Below, piece after piece: positions 54,136 through 63,739 of a stretch of 64,000 nucleotides of DNA. The position numbers and the translations under genes were made by a program. The stretch comes from Acinetobacter sp. SFB (GTDB lineage: Bacteria; Pseudomonadota; Gammaproteobacteria; Pseudomonadales; Moraxellaceae), in assembly GCF_001647545.1 (NCBI RefSeq), contig NZ_LSZH01000018.1:62001-126000 (forward strand), written 5' to 3'. The number at the start of each line of letters is the position of its first letter. The first letter of the stretch is position 1. Below the pieces are notes generated by a model. The model had not been told where the DNA came from, ran no database searches, and saw nothing but the letters and a program-made list of their open reading frames with translations.

Positions 54136-55170
54136 GTGCAAGAACTGCAGATTCCCAATGGTTATTTTCAGCTGCTAAATATGTATTTGCTGCAGCAAGG
54201 TATGGATATTTTTGCCTTACCCTTTCTGCAACAGCATCACATCCCATTGCGTCATGTCTTGTCCTTGCCGATTGATTCGCAATCGACCTATTCATTTTTT
54301 TTAGAGGTAGTAGAACTTACCCGTCAACACTTACATTGCCCAGAACTGGTTTTGGAAATGGCTCGGTTGATTCGTCCTGAACATTTTGGTGTGTTGGGCT
54401 ATATGGCCTCACGGAGTAATAGCGTGGCGGAAGCCTTGCACAACATTATTCGTTTTAGCCGTCTGGTGATTGATGGCGCAGCAGTGATTCCTATGCAACT
54501 GCTGCATCAGGATAAAAAGATTTATCTCTCTTGGCCGCTACATGATGCACGATATGCAATGATTAATGAGCTGACGGCAGCATGTATGGCACATTTGGCC
54601 AAGCAGATTTTCCCTGCCTCTTTGCAATTGCTGAGTATGCAGTTTGCGCCTACACCTCAGATGGCGCGCTATCATTATGAAAAGTTTTTTGGCTGTGAAG
54701 TTGGCTTTGGTCATGCCCAATATTCTTTTGTGATTAGTTCGGACAGTCTGGATTTAAAATCAGAACTGGCTGACCCTTCTTTAATGCAACTTTTACTGCG
54801 CCAGGCAGAAGAAGCCATTGCTTCCAAGCCGCGGTATGAAAATTTAGATCAGCATATTCATATGAGAGTAGCGGAGTATTTACGTGTGCAAAAGAGTGTG
54901 CCCAAAATTGAGCAGATTGCGAATGAATTGCATGTCTCTGCGCGGACACTGCAACGGCAATTGAACGACCTCAACTGCTCTTTTAAGAGGATTGTTGAGA
55001 TGGAGCGTATGAAGCGCTGTGAACAATTGCTACAGAAGGAGATACCACTGAGCGATATTGCCATGCAATTGGGCTACTCAGATCAGTCTGCCTTGGCACG
55101 GGCTTATAAAGCCTTTAGCGGCCAAACCTTATTGCACAGAAAACAACAGTTAAAAGCATCAGCTGAGTGA
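54136..55170 (+). CDS. AraC-family transcriptional regulator (OruR/ArgR-like N-domain)
   Basis: A 344-residue regulator. Residues about 15-210 form the Arabinose_bd-like ligand domain found in OruR, MmsR-like and related regulators (LARLIRPEHFGVLGYMASRS). The C-terminal AraC DNA-binding domain has two helix-turn-helix units: IEQIANELHVSARTLQRQL and LSDIAMQLGYSDQSALARAYKAFSG. The start is GTG at 54136 with AGGA about seven bases upstream. It is divergent from the PF10118 gene and probably regulates it; the inducer, perhaps a fatty or aromatic compound, is unknown. A terminator follows its stop. Confidence 0.87.
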   Translation: MQELQIPNGYFQLLNMYLLQQGMDIFALPFLQQHHIPLRHVLSLPIDSQSTYSFFLEVVELTRQHLHCPELVLEMARLIRPEHFGVLGYMASRSNSVAEALHNIIRFSRLVIDGAAVIPMQLLHQDKKIYLSWPLHDARYAMINELTAACMAHLAKQIFPASLQLLSMQFAPTPQMARYHYEKFFGCEVGFGHAQYSFVISSDSLDLKSELADPSLMQLLLRQAEEAIASKPRYENLDQHIHMRVAEYLRVQKSVPKIEQIANELHVSARTLQRQLNDLNCSFKRIVEMERMKRCEQLLQKEIPLSDIAMQLGYSDQSALARAYKAFSGQTLLHRKQQLKASAE

Positions 55171-55174
55171 TAAA

Positions 55175-55202
55175 AAAAGCGACCCACTTGGATCGCTTTT
55201 AA
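55175..55202. terminator. Terminator between the AraC regulator and NhaC genes
   Basis: The stem AAAAGCGA / TCGCTTTT encloses CCCACTTGGA, with A-rich and T-rich flanks, so it may serve both convergent genes. Confidence 0.8.
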
Positions 55203-55216
55203 AATCTCTACTGAAA

Positions 55217-56548
55217 TTAAGCGGGTTTGAATCGGGGGAAATGAAATGCGATGGCCAAGATCGCCACGATGGCCAATATCCAGCAATAGTAAATATTCCC
55301 GATCAACTCGATAGGCGACATCTTCGCAATAGAACAGGCCAGCAGTAATTGTGCACCATATGGAATGATGCCTTGAACCACACAGGAAAAAATATCCAGC
55401 AATGCTGCGGCGCGTTTCGGATCTACGCCGTATTCTTCTGCCACTTCACGTGCCATGTCACCCGACAAAATAATTGCAACGGTATTGTTGGCCACGAACA
55501 GATTGGCGAATACCACCAGAAAACTTAACCCCAATTCACCGGCACGTTGGCGTCCCACTTTAAATAAACGGGTCATGCTGTAAATACGTTGGATAAGCCA
55601 TTGCAGTCCACCTTCTTTTTGCATAATCGCAGACAGGCCACCTAACAACATCGAAAGTAGCGCAACCTCAAACATGCCGACAAAACCATTATAAATCGTA
55701 TTGTTAAGCTTTAAGACACCGAAATCAGGGTTGACTATCATCCCCATTAGCCCGGAGAGTAAAACGCCAATCATTAAAACTGCCAGTACATGTAAGCGTG
55801 AGAATGCCAAAAAGAACACCACTACATAAGGCAAAATCAGCCACAGGTCATAAGCTTTGTAGGCAATGGTCTGTGAGTCATGGCTAATAAATGCATAAAT
55901 CAGAATACTGAGAACTGCTGCAGGAACCGCAATCCAGACATTGACTTTAAATTTATCGCGTAGCTGAACCTTTTGACTGTTGGTTGCGGCAATGGTGGTG
56001 TCTGAAATCATGGATAAGTTATCGCCAAACATAGCACCACCCACCACTGCACCAATGGCATAGACAGCTTCAATACTGGTGACTTGGGAAAAACCAAAGG
56101 CAATCGGGGCGCAGGCAGCAATAGTACCCATTGATGTTCCCATCGCTGTTGCGATAAATGCCGAAATAACAAACAGCATTGGAAGCACAAATGACGGCGG
56201 AATAATCGAGAGACCCAATTGTACCATCGCGTCGACACTGCCGATGGCACTGGTGGTGCTGGCAAATGCCCCGGCCAGCATAAACACCATAAACATCAGA
56301 ATTAAATTGGGATGACTGGCACCTTTTAAAAACTCATTAATGGCAATATTTAATTTTCCACGGTAAAGCAGTACGGCCACAATAATGGCCGGTAGAGCCG
56401 CCACCGGTGCTTTAACCTGATAAAAAGCAAACTCGCTACCAATGATGGAATGATAGATACCACTGCCTAAAAAAATGGCTAAAAATACAATAAGAGGTAG
56501 CAGTGCCAACGCGCGAGCGTGCACTTCACCTTGAGATTCGGGAGTCAT
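55217..56548 (-). CDS. nhaC: Na+/H+ antiporter NhaC family protein
   Basis: A 443-residue membrane protein with about ten to twelve hydrophobic segments. The family motifs are MGTSMGTIAACAPIAFGF, GGAMFGDNLSMISDTTIAATN, and VVQGIIPYGAQLLLAC. It should exchange cytoplasmic Na+ or another cation for external protons; some members take organic substrates such as malate or arginine instead. I chose ATG 56548 (MTPESQGEVHAR); the frame is open further but the upstream part is odd. The ribosome binding site is weak. It is convergent with the AraC gene. Confidence 0.85.
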   Translation of the reverse strand: MTPESQGEVHARALALLPLIVFLAIFLGSGIYHSIIGSEFAFYQVKAPVAALPAIIVAVLLYRGKLNIAINEFLKGASHPNLILMFMVFMLAGAFASTTSAIGSVDAMVQLGLSIIPPSFVLPMLFVISAFIATAMGTSMGTIAACAPIAFGFSQVTSIEAVYAIGAVVGGAMFGDNLSMISDTTIAATNSQKVQLRDKFKVNVWIAVPAAVLSILIYAFISHDSQTIAYKAYDLWLILPYVVVFFLAFSRLHVLAVLMIGVLLSGLMGMIVNPDFGVLKLNNTIYNGFVGMFEVALLSMLLGGLSAIMQKEGGLQWLIQRIYSMTRLFKVGRQRAGELGLSFLVVFANLFVANNTVAIILSGDMAREVAEEYGVDPKRAAALLDIFSCVVQGIIPYGAQLLLACSIAKMSPIELIGNIYYCWILAIVAILAIAFHFPRFKPA

Positions 56549-56912
56549 ATAAAATAAGAAAAAGGAAAATCGTGCGTAGTATAGAGCAGGTTTTGCTATT
56601 AGATAAAACATTAAATTTAAAAGCTAACTCAATTATTTTTATCAATTTTTTAGCAATAAAAATAAGTTTCTCTTAATGCTGGATATTTTTTTAAATAGCA
56701 AAATTAGGCATCTTTGATCATTGAGAAAAAATCGTAAATATCAGTAAATGGTGTTCTCGGATTGTTCTGAAAAAATGAGATTGTCAGTTGAATGTAGCGC
56801 GAAAGGTTTGGACTCTGTTCAATGGGTAAAAAATAGCGTTACAATACGTTGTCTTGTATTTCTACAAAGCCAACTCCTCAGTTTTTAAATAATTCAAGGA
56901 AAGCATAGCCTT
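56549..56912. other. Divergent gap between nhaC and trpA
   Basis: About 360 AT-rich bases. A plausible trpA promoter is TTCAAT (56818-56823), a 16-base spacer, and TACAAT (56840-56845), with transcription starting about 60 bases before the trpA ATG. No attenuator-like leader peptide with tandem Trp codons is visible. Nothing else is seen. Confidence 0.5.
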
Positions 56913-57716
56913 ATGTCACGTTTAGCCACTCGTTTTGGACAGCTTAAATCTCAGCAGCGTAAAGCGCTAGTTTCTTATGTAATGGCAGGTGACCCTCATC
57001 CAGAAGTAACTGTTCCCTTGTTACATCAAATGGTTGAGGCAGGAGTGGATGTGATTGAGCTTGGTCTTCCATTTTCAGACCCTATGGCAGATGGTCCAGT
57101 GATTGCCCTTGCAGCAGAACGTGCATTGGCAGGTGGCACCAATACCCTGGACGCTTTGAATATGGTGAAAGAGTTCCGTCAGAAAGATACAGAAACACCA
57201 GTAGTTTTGATGGGTTATTTAAACCCGGTCGAAGTGATTGGTTATGAAAAGTTTGTATCGATTGCCAGTGAATGCGGTGTTGATGGGATACTTCTGGTGG
57301 ATTTACCACCTGAAGAAGCAAAAAATCTGGATGATGTGTTGAAAAAATTCGACATGGATCAAATTTTCTTGCTTGCACCTACCTCGACTGATCAACGTAT
57401 TGAGCATGTGGCGAAACAAGCCCGTGGTTTTATCTACTATGTGTCCTTGAAAGGGGTAACCGGTGCAGCAACTTTAGATGTATCTGAAGCTGCGGCGCGT
57501 ATCCAGAAAATTAAAGCTGTGACTGATATTCCTGTTGGTGTGGGTTTTGGTATTAGTGATGCTGCCTCTGCGAAAGCCATGGGTGTAGCGGCTGATGCAG
57601 TGATTGTGGGCAGTGCTTTTGTCAAACAATTTGAGAACTTAGCGCCAGAACAAGCTGTTGTTGAAACGGTTAATAAAGTCAAGGAGCTTCGAGCTGCGCT
57701 CGATGAGTTAGTATGA
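56913..57716 (+). CDS. trpA: Tryptophan synthase alpha chain
   Basis: TrpA splits indole-3-glycerol phosphate and passes indole through a tunnel to TrpB. The 267 residues show [12 protein letters not shown], the catalytic Glu in [18 protein letters not shown], the catalytic Asp in [11 protein letters not shown], and the phosphate loops [13 protein letters not shown] and [17 protein letters not shown] precedes the ATG. The stop overlaps the accD start (ATGA). Its partner trpB is 6 kb upstream, so co-regulation must be by separate promoters. Confidence 0.96.
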   Translation: MSRLATRFGQLKSQQRKALVSYVMAGDPHPEVTVPLLHQMVEAGVDVIELGLPFSDPMADGPVIALAAERALAGGTNTLDALNMVKEFRQKDTETPVVLMGYLNPVEVIGYEKFVSIASECGVDGILLVDLPPEEAKNLDDVLKKFDMDQIFLLAPTSTDQRIEHVAKQARGFIYYVSLKGVTGAATLDVSEAAARIQKIKAVTDIPVGVGFGISDAASAKAMGVAADAVIVGSAFVKQFENLAPEQAVVETVNKVKELRAALDELV

Positions 57717-58609
57717 ATCAAGAAGTGAAAGCAGGCCAAATTCTTAGCCCAGCGACGCCGTGGACGGAACGTCATGTTCCGGGTATTCACACCCCCGATG
57801 AGCAAACCGCACTCAAAGCAACTTTTACAGAGCCAACCATTGAGTGTCCTGAGTGTCACGCACTGGTTACCCGTACGGCTATGTCATTTAACGCTTATGT
57901 TTGCCCGCAATGCGACGAACATTTGCGTATGAAAGCACGTGAACGTTTAAACTGGTTCTTCGATCAAGTTCAAAATGAACTGGGTCAGGAATTTGTAGCC
58001 AAAGATCCACTGAAATTTGTCGACAGTAAGGCATACCCAGACCGTATGGCTGAAGCACAAAAGAAAACCGGTGAAACTGAAGCATTAGTGGTTATGCAAG
58101 GTTTACTCAAAGGTATTCCTTTAATCGCATGTGCATTTGAATTCGACTTTATGGGCGGTTCAATGGGCACTGTGGTCGGTGACCGTTTTGTGCAAGCGGC
58201 TGAACGCGCCATTAAAGAGAAACAGCCTTTAGTCTGCTTCGCGGCATCGGGTGGTGCGCGTATGCAAGAAGGCATGTTGTCGCTTATGCAAATGGCACGT
58301 ACTTCAGCAGCAATTCAACGCATGAAAGATGCAGGTTTACCGTATTTGGTGGTATTAACTCATCCAGTTTATGGTGGCGTAACCGCTTCACTTGCAATGT
58401 TGGGTGATGTGCATATTGCTGAACCTAAAGCCATGATTGGTTTTGCGGGTAAACGTGTGATTGAGCAAACCGTACGTGAAAAACTGGAAGAACCGTTCCA
58501 ACGTGCAGAATATTTGCTTGATCATGGTGTAATTGATCAAATTGTTCATCGTCACGCATTACGTGATACAGTCTATCGTATTGTCGCGAAACTGATGAAT
58601 TTGCCTTGA
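57713..58609 (+). CDS. accD: Acetyl-CoA carboxylase carboxyltransferase subunit beta
   Basis: AccD is the beta subunit of the carboxyltransferase that makes malonyl-CoA for fatty acid synthesis. The 298-residue protein has an N-terminal four-Cys zinc ribbon, [10 protein letters not shown] and [10 protein letters not shown], followed by the crotonase-like carboxyltransferase fold with [34 protein letters not shown] and [10 protein letters not shown]. Overlaps at both ends (ATGA with trpA; TTGA with folC) indicate tight translational coupling. Confidence 0.96.
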   Translation: MNQEVKAGQILSPATPWTERHVPGIHTPDEQTALKATFTEPTIECPECHALVTRTAMSFNAYVCPQCDEHLRMKARERLNWFFDQVQNELGQEFVAKDPLKFVDSKAYPDRMAEAQKKTGETEALVVMQGLLKGIPLIACAFEFDFMGGSMGTVVGDRFVQAAERAIKEKQPLVCFAASGGARMQEGMLSLMQMARTSAAIQRMKDAGLPYLVVLTHPVYGGVTASLAMLGDVHIAEPKAMIGFAGKRVIEQTVREKLEEPFQRAEYLLDHGVIDQIVHRHALRDTVYRIVAKLMNLP

Positions 58610-59889
58610 ACACAGCACCACTTGCAACAGACTCTTTAAACACATGGCTCGATTATTGGAGCCATGTTCACGTTACGGGGATTGATTTAGGTCTGGAACG
58701 CGTCATTCCAGTGGCTGAAAAGCTGGGTATGACACGTCCGCAGGCAAAAGTACTGACCGTAGCGGGAACCAATGGCAAAGGTTCAACCACCACCACTTTA
58801 GCTGCCATTTTAAATGCGCAGGGCTATCAAGTCGGATTGTATCAATCACCGCATATTTACCGTTTTAATGAACGGGTTAAATTGTCGGGCATTGAAGTGG
58901 ATGACCAAACGTTAGTAAATGCATTTGTTGCAGTGGATCACGCCCGTCGTGATTGTGATCTTAGCCTTTCTTTCTTTGAAGCCACCACACTTGCCGCTTT
59001 TGTTATTTTTAAAGCTAAACAATGTGATGTCTGGGTACTTGAAGTCGGACTGGGCGGCCGCTTAGACGTGGTCAATGTGATTGAGCCAGATGTCGCAGTG
59101 ATTACCAATATTGGTTTAGACCATACCGATTGGCTGGGCGACACCATTGAAAAAATTGCTTTTGAAAAAGCCGGGATTATTCGCCCGAATATTCCTGTGA
59201 TTTTCGGTGGTTTACAGCAACTTCCACAAGCCATTCAAAATAAAGTTGATGAATGCAAGGCGACATTATATGTGGCTGATTGTGATTATTTCTATCAATA
59301 CACGGACGATGCTCAGTCTTGGATGTTTGCATCTTCAGGTACAACTTTAAAATTACCAACAGGAGCTTTGGCGTTAGAAAATATTTCCACAGCAGTCGCA
59401 GCGATTTTAGTTAGTGGCTTAAAAGTGACTCAAGATGCCATTGCACAAGGCATTCAAAATGCAAAACTGCCAGGTCGCTTTGAAATTCGCCAGATTCAGG
59501 GCAAAACGGTGATCTTTGATGCCGGCCATAACCCGCATGGCGTAGATTTTTTGTTAAATCAGTTGCGAAAATTCCTGGAATACAATAAACAGTACACAGA
59601 AGTGATCAGTGTTTTTTCCATGTTGGCAGATAAAGACATTAATTCTGTCGCAGAGTTGTTGAAAGATACTGTTTTAACATGGAAAATTGCCCCATTAGCG
59701 GTTCCGCGAGCAGCTTCAATCGAACAGCTTGATGAAGCGTTACAGGGTGAAACAGTACAACACTTCGAAAGTGTTCAATTGGCTTTTAAATCAGCGCTGA
59801 ATGAAACGAAGAATAATCAGCTGATCTTGGTATGTGGTTCATTTCATACCTTAGAAGCGGTATGGGAGTATTTGGAAGAATGTCAATGA
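58606..59889 (+). CDS. folC: Dihydrofolate synthase/folylpolyglutamate synthase
   Basis: FolC adds glutamate to dihydropteroate and then extends folates with more glutamates. The 427-residue protein contains the P-loop [30 protein letters not shown], the [14 protein letters not shown] region, [25 protein letters not shown], and the C-terminal [14 protein letters not shown]. The start is TTG at 58606, overlapping the accD stop (TTGA); no ATG occurs until well into the fold. The order accD-folC-dedD is the same as in E. coli. Confidence 0.95.
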   Translation: MNTAPLATDSLNTWLDYWSHVHVTGIDLGLERVIPVAEKLGMTRPQAKVLTVAGTNGKGSTTTTLAAILNAQGYQVGLYQSPHIYRFNERVKLSGIEVDDQTLVNAFVAVDHARRDCDLSLSFFEATTLAAFVIFKAKQCDVWVLEVGLGGRLDVVNVIEPDVAVITNIGLDHTDWLGDTIEKIAFEKAGIIRPNIPVIFGGLQQLPQAIQNKVDECKATLYVADCDYFYQYTDDAQSWMFASSGTTLKLPTGALALENISTAVAAILVSGLKVTQDAIAQGIQNAKLPGRFEIRQIQGKTVIFDAGHNPHGVDFLLNQLRKFLEYNKQYTEVISVFSMLADKDINSVAELLKDTVLTWKIAPLAVPRAASIEQLDEALQGETVQHFESVQLAFKSALNETKNNQLILVCGSFHTLEAVWEYLEECQ

Positions 59890-60920
59890 ATAGCAAACAA
59901 CGCTGGATGGGTGGCGTTGTTTTATTAGGTGGTGGTGTTTTATTGGCAGCATTGCTCCTGAAAGGCAAAGAAGAAATATATCAAAACGAACAGAGAACCC
60001 CAGAGCTTGCAGCTCAAGTCACGCAACAAAAGCCTGCTCCAGAAGGTGAAATAGTTCAGCTGCAACCTTTAACGGTCGATGTTGAAACAGAAAAGCGTTT
60101 GCTTGAAGAGCAACGCCGTGGGCGTGAAAAAGCAGTTGCAGAACAAGAAGCACGTGCCGCTGAATTTTTAGTAATGCAGCAACAGGCTGAAGCAGAGGCT
60201 GCACGTAAAGCGGCAGAAGAATATGCGGCTTTAAATGCCCATCGTACTGGCGCACAGCAGAGTTCAGACAATATTCCTCCTGAACTGATTGAGGATGAAA
60301 CAGTTAAACAAAAGCGTTTAGCTGAAGAAAAGCTGCTTGCACAAAAAAAGTTAGATCAGCAGAAAGCTCAACAACAGCGAACTGATGCTGATAAAAAAGC
60401 AGTTGAAGATCATCGTAAAGTCGAAGCGGATAAAAAATTAGCAGATATCAAAGCGGCTGAAAAGAAAGCAGCAGAGAAAAAAGCGGCTGACGAAAAAGCT
60501 AAACAGGATGCTGACGTAAAACGTAAGGCAGCTGAAAAGCAAGAAGCAGAGAAGAAAGCCGAGGCTGAACAGAAAGCGCGAGCAGAAAAGAAAAAAGCAG
60601 AAGAAAAACGTGAGGCGGATGCCAAGAAAAAGGCAGAGGCTGAAAAGGCACGTGATCTGTTGGAAAATGGCGAAAAACAGTGGATGGTACAAGTGGCTTT
60701 GGCAGCCAATGAAGCCAATGCTGATACTGTTGCAGCCAAGTTGCGGGCTAAAGGCTACAAGGTCACCAAAAGTCCAACCTCGAAAGGGATTCGCATTATG
60801 GTCGGACCTTCTAAAGACCGAGACTCTGCAGATGCTGCACGCAAGAAAATCAACAATGATGCCAGTTTGGGAATGAAGTCGGCTTGGGTAATTGAATGGG
60901 TGCCTTTAGACAAGCGCTAA
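59886..60920 (+). CDS. dedD: DedD-like SPOR-domain protein with a long TolA-like linker
   Basis: A 344-residue single-pass inner-membrane protein. The cytoplasmic tail is short, the membrane segment is about residues 8-25, a long charged helical linker (about residues 60-270) is made of Lys/Ala/Glu repeats such as AEKKAAEKKAADEKAKQD, and a C-terminal SPOR domain (MVQVALAANEANADTVAAKL, RIMVGPSKDRDSADAA) binds denuded septal glycan. ATG 59886 overlaps the folC stop (ATGA) and has GGAAG seven bases upstream. Synteny with E. coli accD-folC-dedD supports the name, but cvpA and purF do not follow. The linker is much longer than in E. coli DedD. Confidence 0.8.
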   Translation: MNSKQRWMGGVVLLGGGVLLAALLLKGKEEIYQNEQRTPELAAQVTQQKPAPEGEIVQLQPLTVDVETEKRLLEEQRRGREKAVAEQEARAAEFLVMQQQAEAEAARKAAEEYAALNAHRTGAQQSSDNIPPELIEDETVKQKRLAEEKLLAQKKLDQQKAQQQRTDADKKAVEDHRKVEADKKLADIKAAEKKAAEKKAADEKAKQDADVKRKAAEKQEAEKKAEAEQKARAEKKKAEEKREADAKKKAEAEKARDLLENGEKQWMVQVALAANEANADTVAAKLRAKGYKVTKSPTSKGIRIMVGPSKDRDSADAARKKINNDASLGMKSAWVIEWVPLDKR

Positions 60921-60939
60921 ATCAAGGCTAAGTTAAAAA

Positions 60940-61521
60940 TCACGATGGATTCGACAGTTGCTGTTGAATCCATTTTACATTTTCAGGACTGAATATTTTT
61001 GCGATATGCATCCAAACCGTATGAAAATCATAGCCGCCATATTTCATCTCACTCAGTGCATCTTCAATTTTTCTGTTTTCAAAAATAATTCGATACATGG
61101 CAATGCTCGCACCGGTGCGGTCTGAACCGTGATCACAATGAATCAGTACCTTTTGATCGAGTGCTTTGGCTTGCTGAATCTGTCGCATCACCTGTAACAA
61201 ATCTTCACGCGACATTGCCCAGATATGAATAGGTAAATGAACCAATTTGAAATCGGGGGAGGGCAATATATCTAGATCTGCATTTATGGATCTTAAATTA
61301 ACTACCACATTAATGTGATGGGCTTTTAATTGCGGAATCAGTTCAGCTGTGGGTTGTTCACTACGAAACATATGCTCGCTAATTTGATAAAAATTATCTG
61401 TTTGATTCAGCATGATTCCCCAGTATTGAGGACGCTGTTCCGATGAAAGTGGGGGCGAAGTCATGCATCCCACTAAACTTGAGCTACTCAGTAAAAGGGT
61501 AACCACTGTTCTTCTCATCAT
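60940..61521 (-). CDS. Dual-specificity/tyrosine phosphatase-like lipoprotein
   Basis: A 193-residue protein with a lipoprotein signal (MMRRTVVTLLLSSSSLVGC), so it is probably anchored in the periplasmic space or outer membrane. The phosphatase signature is C-x5-R in VLIHCDHGSDRTGAS, preceded by VVVNLRSI and the general-acid region. Such proteins (DSP/PTP fold) remove phosphate from proteins, lipids or nucleotides. The ATG at 61521 overlaps the stop of the metallo-hydrolase gene, so the two genes are translated together. Substrate unknown. Confidence 0.83.
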   Translation of the reverse strand: MMRRTVVTLLLSSSSLVGCMTSPPLSSEQRPQYWGIMLNQTDNFYQISEHMFRSEQPTAELIPQLKAHHINVVVNLRSINADLDILPSPDFKLVHLPIHIWAMSREDLLQVMRQIQQAKALDQKVLIHCDHGSDRTGASIAMYRIIFENRKIEDALSEMKYGGYDFHTVWMHIAKIFSPENVKWIQQQLSNPS

Positions 61522-62333
61522 GCTAAATAACGCGCCAATTCAATAGGATCATGAGCACAAATGATTTCAATATTTTTTTCCGTTTGTGCCAGCTGTTGAA
61601 TTTTATGCAAGTTATCTAGACGCATTTGATTATTTTCGGCAAATACACGTTCCAGTTTATCCAAAGTTCGGAGTTTGTTTTTGGGATTAAGTTGTAGATG
61701 TGAATAGTAAGCATCGCCACAGAAGAATAACCATCCATCCTTTTGCTTAATCGCAATCCCGCAATGACCTTTGCTATGACCCAATAATGGAATCATTAAA
61801 ATTTCATTTTGAAATAAGTGGAAGTCTTGGACTTGATGTAAATTAAACCAGGCTTCTCCTTGTTCAGGTTCAATGAAATTCCAGTAACGATGTTGCTTGA
61901 ATTGTTGGGTTTTATAGCGCGCTTTATTTTTCAGGGAGAAAAAATTTTGCGTTGCATTATATTCACTGGACAGCACATGCACCGTTGCTTGTGGGAAATC
62001 CGAAATTCCCCCGGCATGATCAAAATCCAGATGGGAAACCAGGATATGTCTGACATCTTGCGGACTAAAACCTAAACGCTGAATTTGTGCAATCGCAGTC
62101 AATTCTAAGTTGTTTTCTATCCGCCCCACTCGTGAAACCAGCTGACCCAAGCGGACTTGGGTGTGCAGATAATCCTGTATGCCCAAGCCGGTATCTACCA
62201 GTACCAAGCCTTGATCGGTTTCAAGCAGCAGGCAATGACAAACCACTTTGGCGTGTAAACCTTTTTGACCAAACAGAGGGCCGCAAACAGGGCACATGGT
62301 GCCGCAGTGCAAATGATGAATATTATAAATCAC
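61518..62333 (-). CDS. Metallo-beta-lactamase-fold hydrolase (lactonase-like)
   Basis: A 271-residue cytoplasmic MBL-fold enzyme. It opens with IHHLHCGTMCPVCG, close to the N-terminus of AHL-lactonase-like proteins. The metal motif H-x-D-x-D-H is LVSHLDFDHAGG, with further ligands in LLGHSKGHCG, FFCGDAYYS and ICAHDPIE. It might hydrolyse lactones or another ester; substrate is not determined. The start is GTG at 62333, with only a weak ribosome binding site. It is the first gene of a two-gene operon with the phosphatase lipoprotein. Confidence 0.85.
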   Translation of the reverse strand: MIYNIHHLHCGTMCPVCGPLFGQKGLHAKVVCHCLLLETDQGLVLVDTGLGIQDYLHTQVRLGQLVSRVGRIENNLELTAIAQIQRLGFSPQDVRHILVSHLDFDHAGGISDFPQATVHVLSSEYNATQNFFSLKNKARYKTQQFKQHRYWNFIEPEQGEAWFNLHQVQDFHLFQNEILMIPLLGHSKGHCGIAIKQKDGWLFFCGDAYYSHLQLNPKNKLRTLDKLERVFAENNQMRLDNLHKIQQLAQTEKNIEIICAHDPIELARYLA

Positions 62334-62424
62334 AATATTTATTCTTAAGATGATTAGGCGTATTTATAAACTGCCTATGAAATAAACACTAACTTGATTT
62401 TGTAATTCAATTTCTTAGCAGAAT

Positions 62425-62448
62425 GAAAAAGCCTGTCATAAGACAGGC
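62425..62448 (-). terminator. Terminator downstream of the peroxiredoxin gene region
   Basis: The stem GCCTGTC / GACAGGC is followed by TTTTT on the minus strand. It should end transcripts coming from the peroxiredoxin side before the MBL gene. Confidence 0.8.
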
Positions 62449-62764
62449 CTTAGCAAGATCAGGATCATCATTCTAGACCTGATGAGCACTATTGTGGTTC
62501 ATCGGAGATTCCAAGCAAGTATCGCTCGATGATTTATTCGCATTCCAAGTATAGCTTCTGATCCTTTTGCGAGATATATTCATTAGGGTGAAGCCTTCTC
62601 CAATTCTGAAACTACGCGCTTTATTTGTCTTGTGAGAAACTAAAGAACTACTTTTGATACTACGCGCTTCGCTTGTTTTGCGACAAAATAAGACAGTGCT
62701 TTAGTTTTAACTTGAAGCATAGCTTCTCGTCTTGCGTTCGGGCAAGGCAGTACCTTGCTGATCC
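62449..62764. repeat. Repeat-rich gap downstream of the peroxiredoxin gene
   Basis: No gene is visible. ACTACGCGCTTTATTTGTCT at 62611 and ACTACGCGCTTCGCTTGTTT at 62659 start two related units 48 bases apart. GCAAGG-CAGTA-CCTTGC (62742-62758) is a perfect inverted repeat just past the peroxiredoxin stop. A degenerate CCTTTTGCGAGATATATTC lies at 62563-62581. Confidence 0.55.
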
Positions 62765-63400
62765 TCACTCAGGATGTGGCGTTAAACGCAAATAAGGTTT
62801 AACTGCGGTATAACCTTTAGGGAAACGCTGTTTGATTTCTTCTTCATCTTGAAGAGAGGGCACGATCACGACATCTTCACCTTGTTGCCAGTTGGCAGGG
62901 GTCGCCACTTTATGCTTGTCTGTCAGTTGTAGCGAGTCCACGACACGTAAAATTTCATGAAAATTACGTCCTGTTGAAGCCGGGTAGGTAATAATTAAAC
63001 GCACTTTTTTGTTTGGATCAATAATCACCAAAGAACGAACAGTTAAAGTTTCGCTCGCATTGGGGTGAATGAAATCATAAAGCGTAGACACTTTACGGTC
63101 TTTGTCGGCAATGATGGGGAAATTGACCGTAGTATTTTGAGTTTCATTAATATCGTTAATCCAGCCTTTATGTGATTCGACATCATCAACCGACAGGGCT
63201 ATGGCTTTTACACCGCGTTTATCAAATTCATCTTTCAGCTTTGCGGTATAGCCCAGTTCAGTGGTGCATACCGGAGTGTAGTCGGCAGGATGGGAAAATA
63301 AGATTCCCCAGCTGTTACCCAGGTAATCGTAGAAATTAATTGTGCCTTCACTTGAGTCCTGCTCAAAATTCGGTGCAGTGTCGCCTAAACGTAATGTCAT
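62765..63400 (-). CDS. 1-Cys peroxiredoxin (Prx6 type)
   Basis: A 211-residue thiol peroxidase that reduces hydrogen peroxide and organic peroxides in the cytoplasm. The peroxidatic Cys45 lies in HPADYTPVCTTELG. No other Cys is present, so it is a 1-Cys enzyme. Further Prx6 features are SVDDVESHKGWINDI, FPIIADKDRKVSTLYD, YPASTGRNFHEILRVVDSLQ and the C-terminal arm VATPANWQQGEDV. It stands alone, divergent from secA. Confidence 0.95.
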   Translation of the reverse strand: MTLRLGDTAPNFEQDSSEGTINFYDYLGNSWGILFSHPADYTPVCTTELGYTAKLKDEFDKRGVKAIALSVDDVESHKGWINDINETQNTTVNFPIIADKDRKVSTLYDFIHPNASETLTVRSLVIIDPNKKVRLIITYPASTGRNFHEILRVVDSLQLTDKHKVATPANWQQGEDVVIVPSLQDEEEIKQRFPKGYTAVKPYLRLTPHPE

Positions 63401-63739
63401 TTTTATAGCCTCACATTATTTGTTATAAACCTTGATGAAACCTAATATGGCGCAATTTTTTTTCCAAGGAAAATAGCGTTTTTGTATTTCTTTATGAGTA
63501 AATGGAATATACGGAAGTAATTTGATTTGTAAAATCTACATAAATTGCGGATTTTATGACTATATTGGTTGTTTAAAATTTGTTACATTAATTTTCCTTA
63601 GCGGTCATGTGCTAGAACGAATGATCAGAATTTTTTTATCGGTTTTGTGCAAAACCCTTGTACTTCAAATTTCTAGCACCATAATAACGACTGAGAAAAA
63701 ATTTATTCATTCGATAAGCAAGATTTAGAGAGTCTATTC
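63401..63739. other. Divergent gap between peroxiredoxin and secA
   Basis: About 340 AT-rich bases. A candidate secA promoter is TTGTAC (63658-63663), a 16-base spacer and CATAAT (63680-63685). The peroxiredoxin promoter must lie on the other strand but I cannot place it. I see no secM-like leader peptide gene. Confidence 0.45.

Noticed and set aside
60410-60739. Antisense open frames rich in Ala, Ser and Phe opposite dedD
   Set aside because: They are mirror frames of the Lys/Ala/Glu repeats in the dedD linker and have no start signals.
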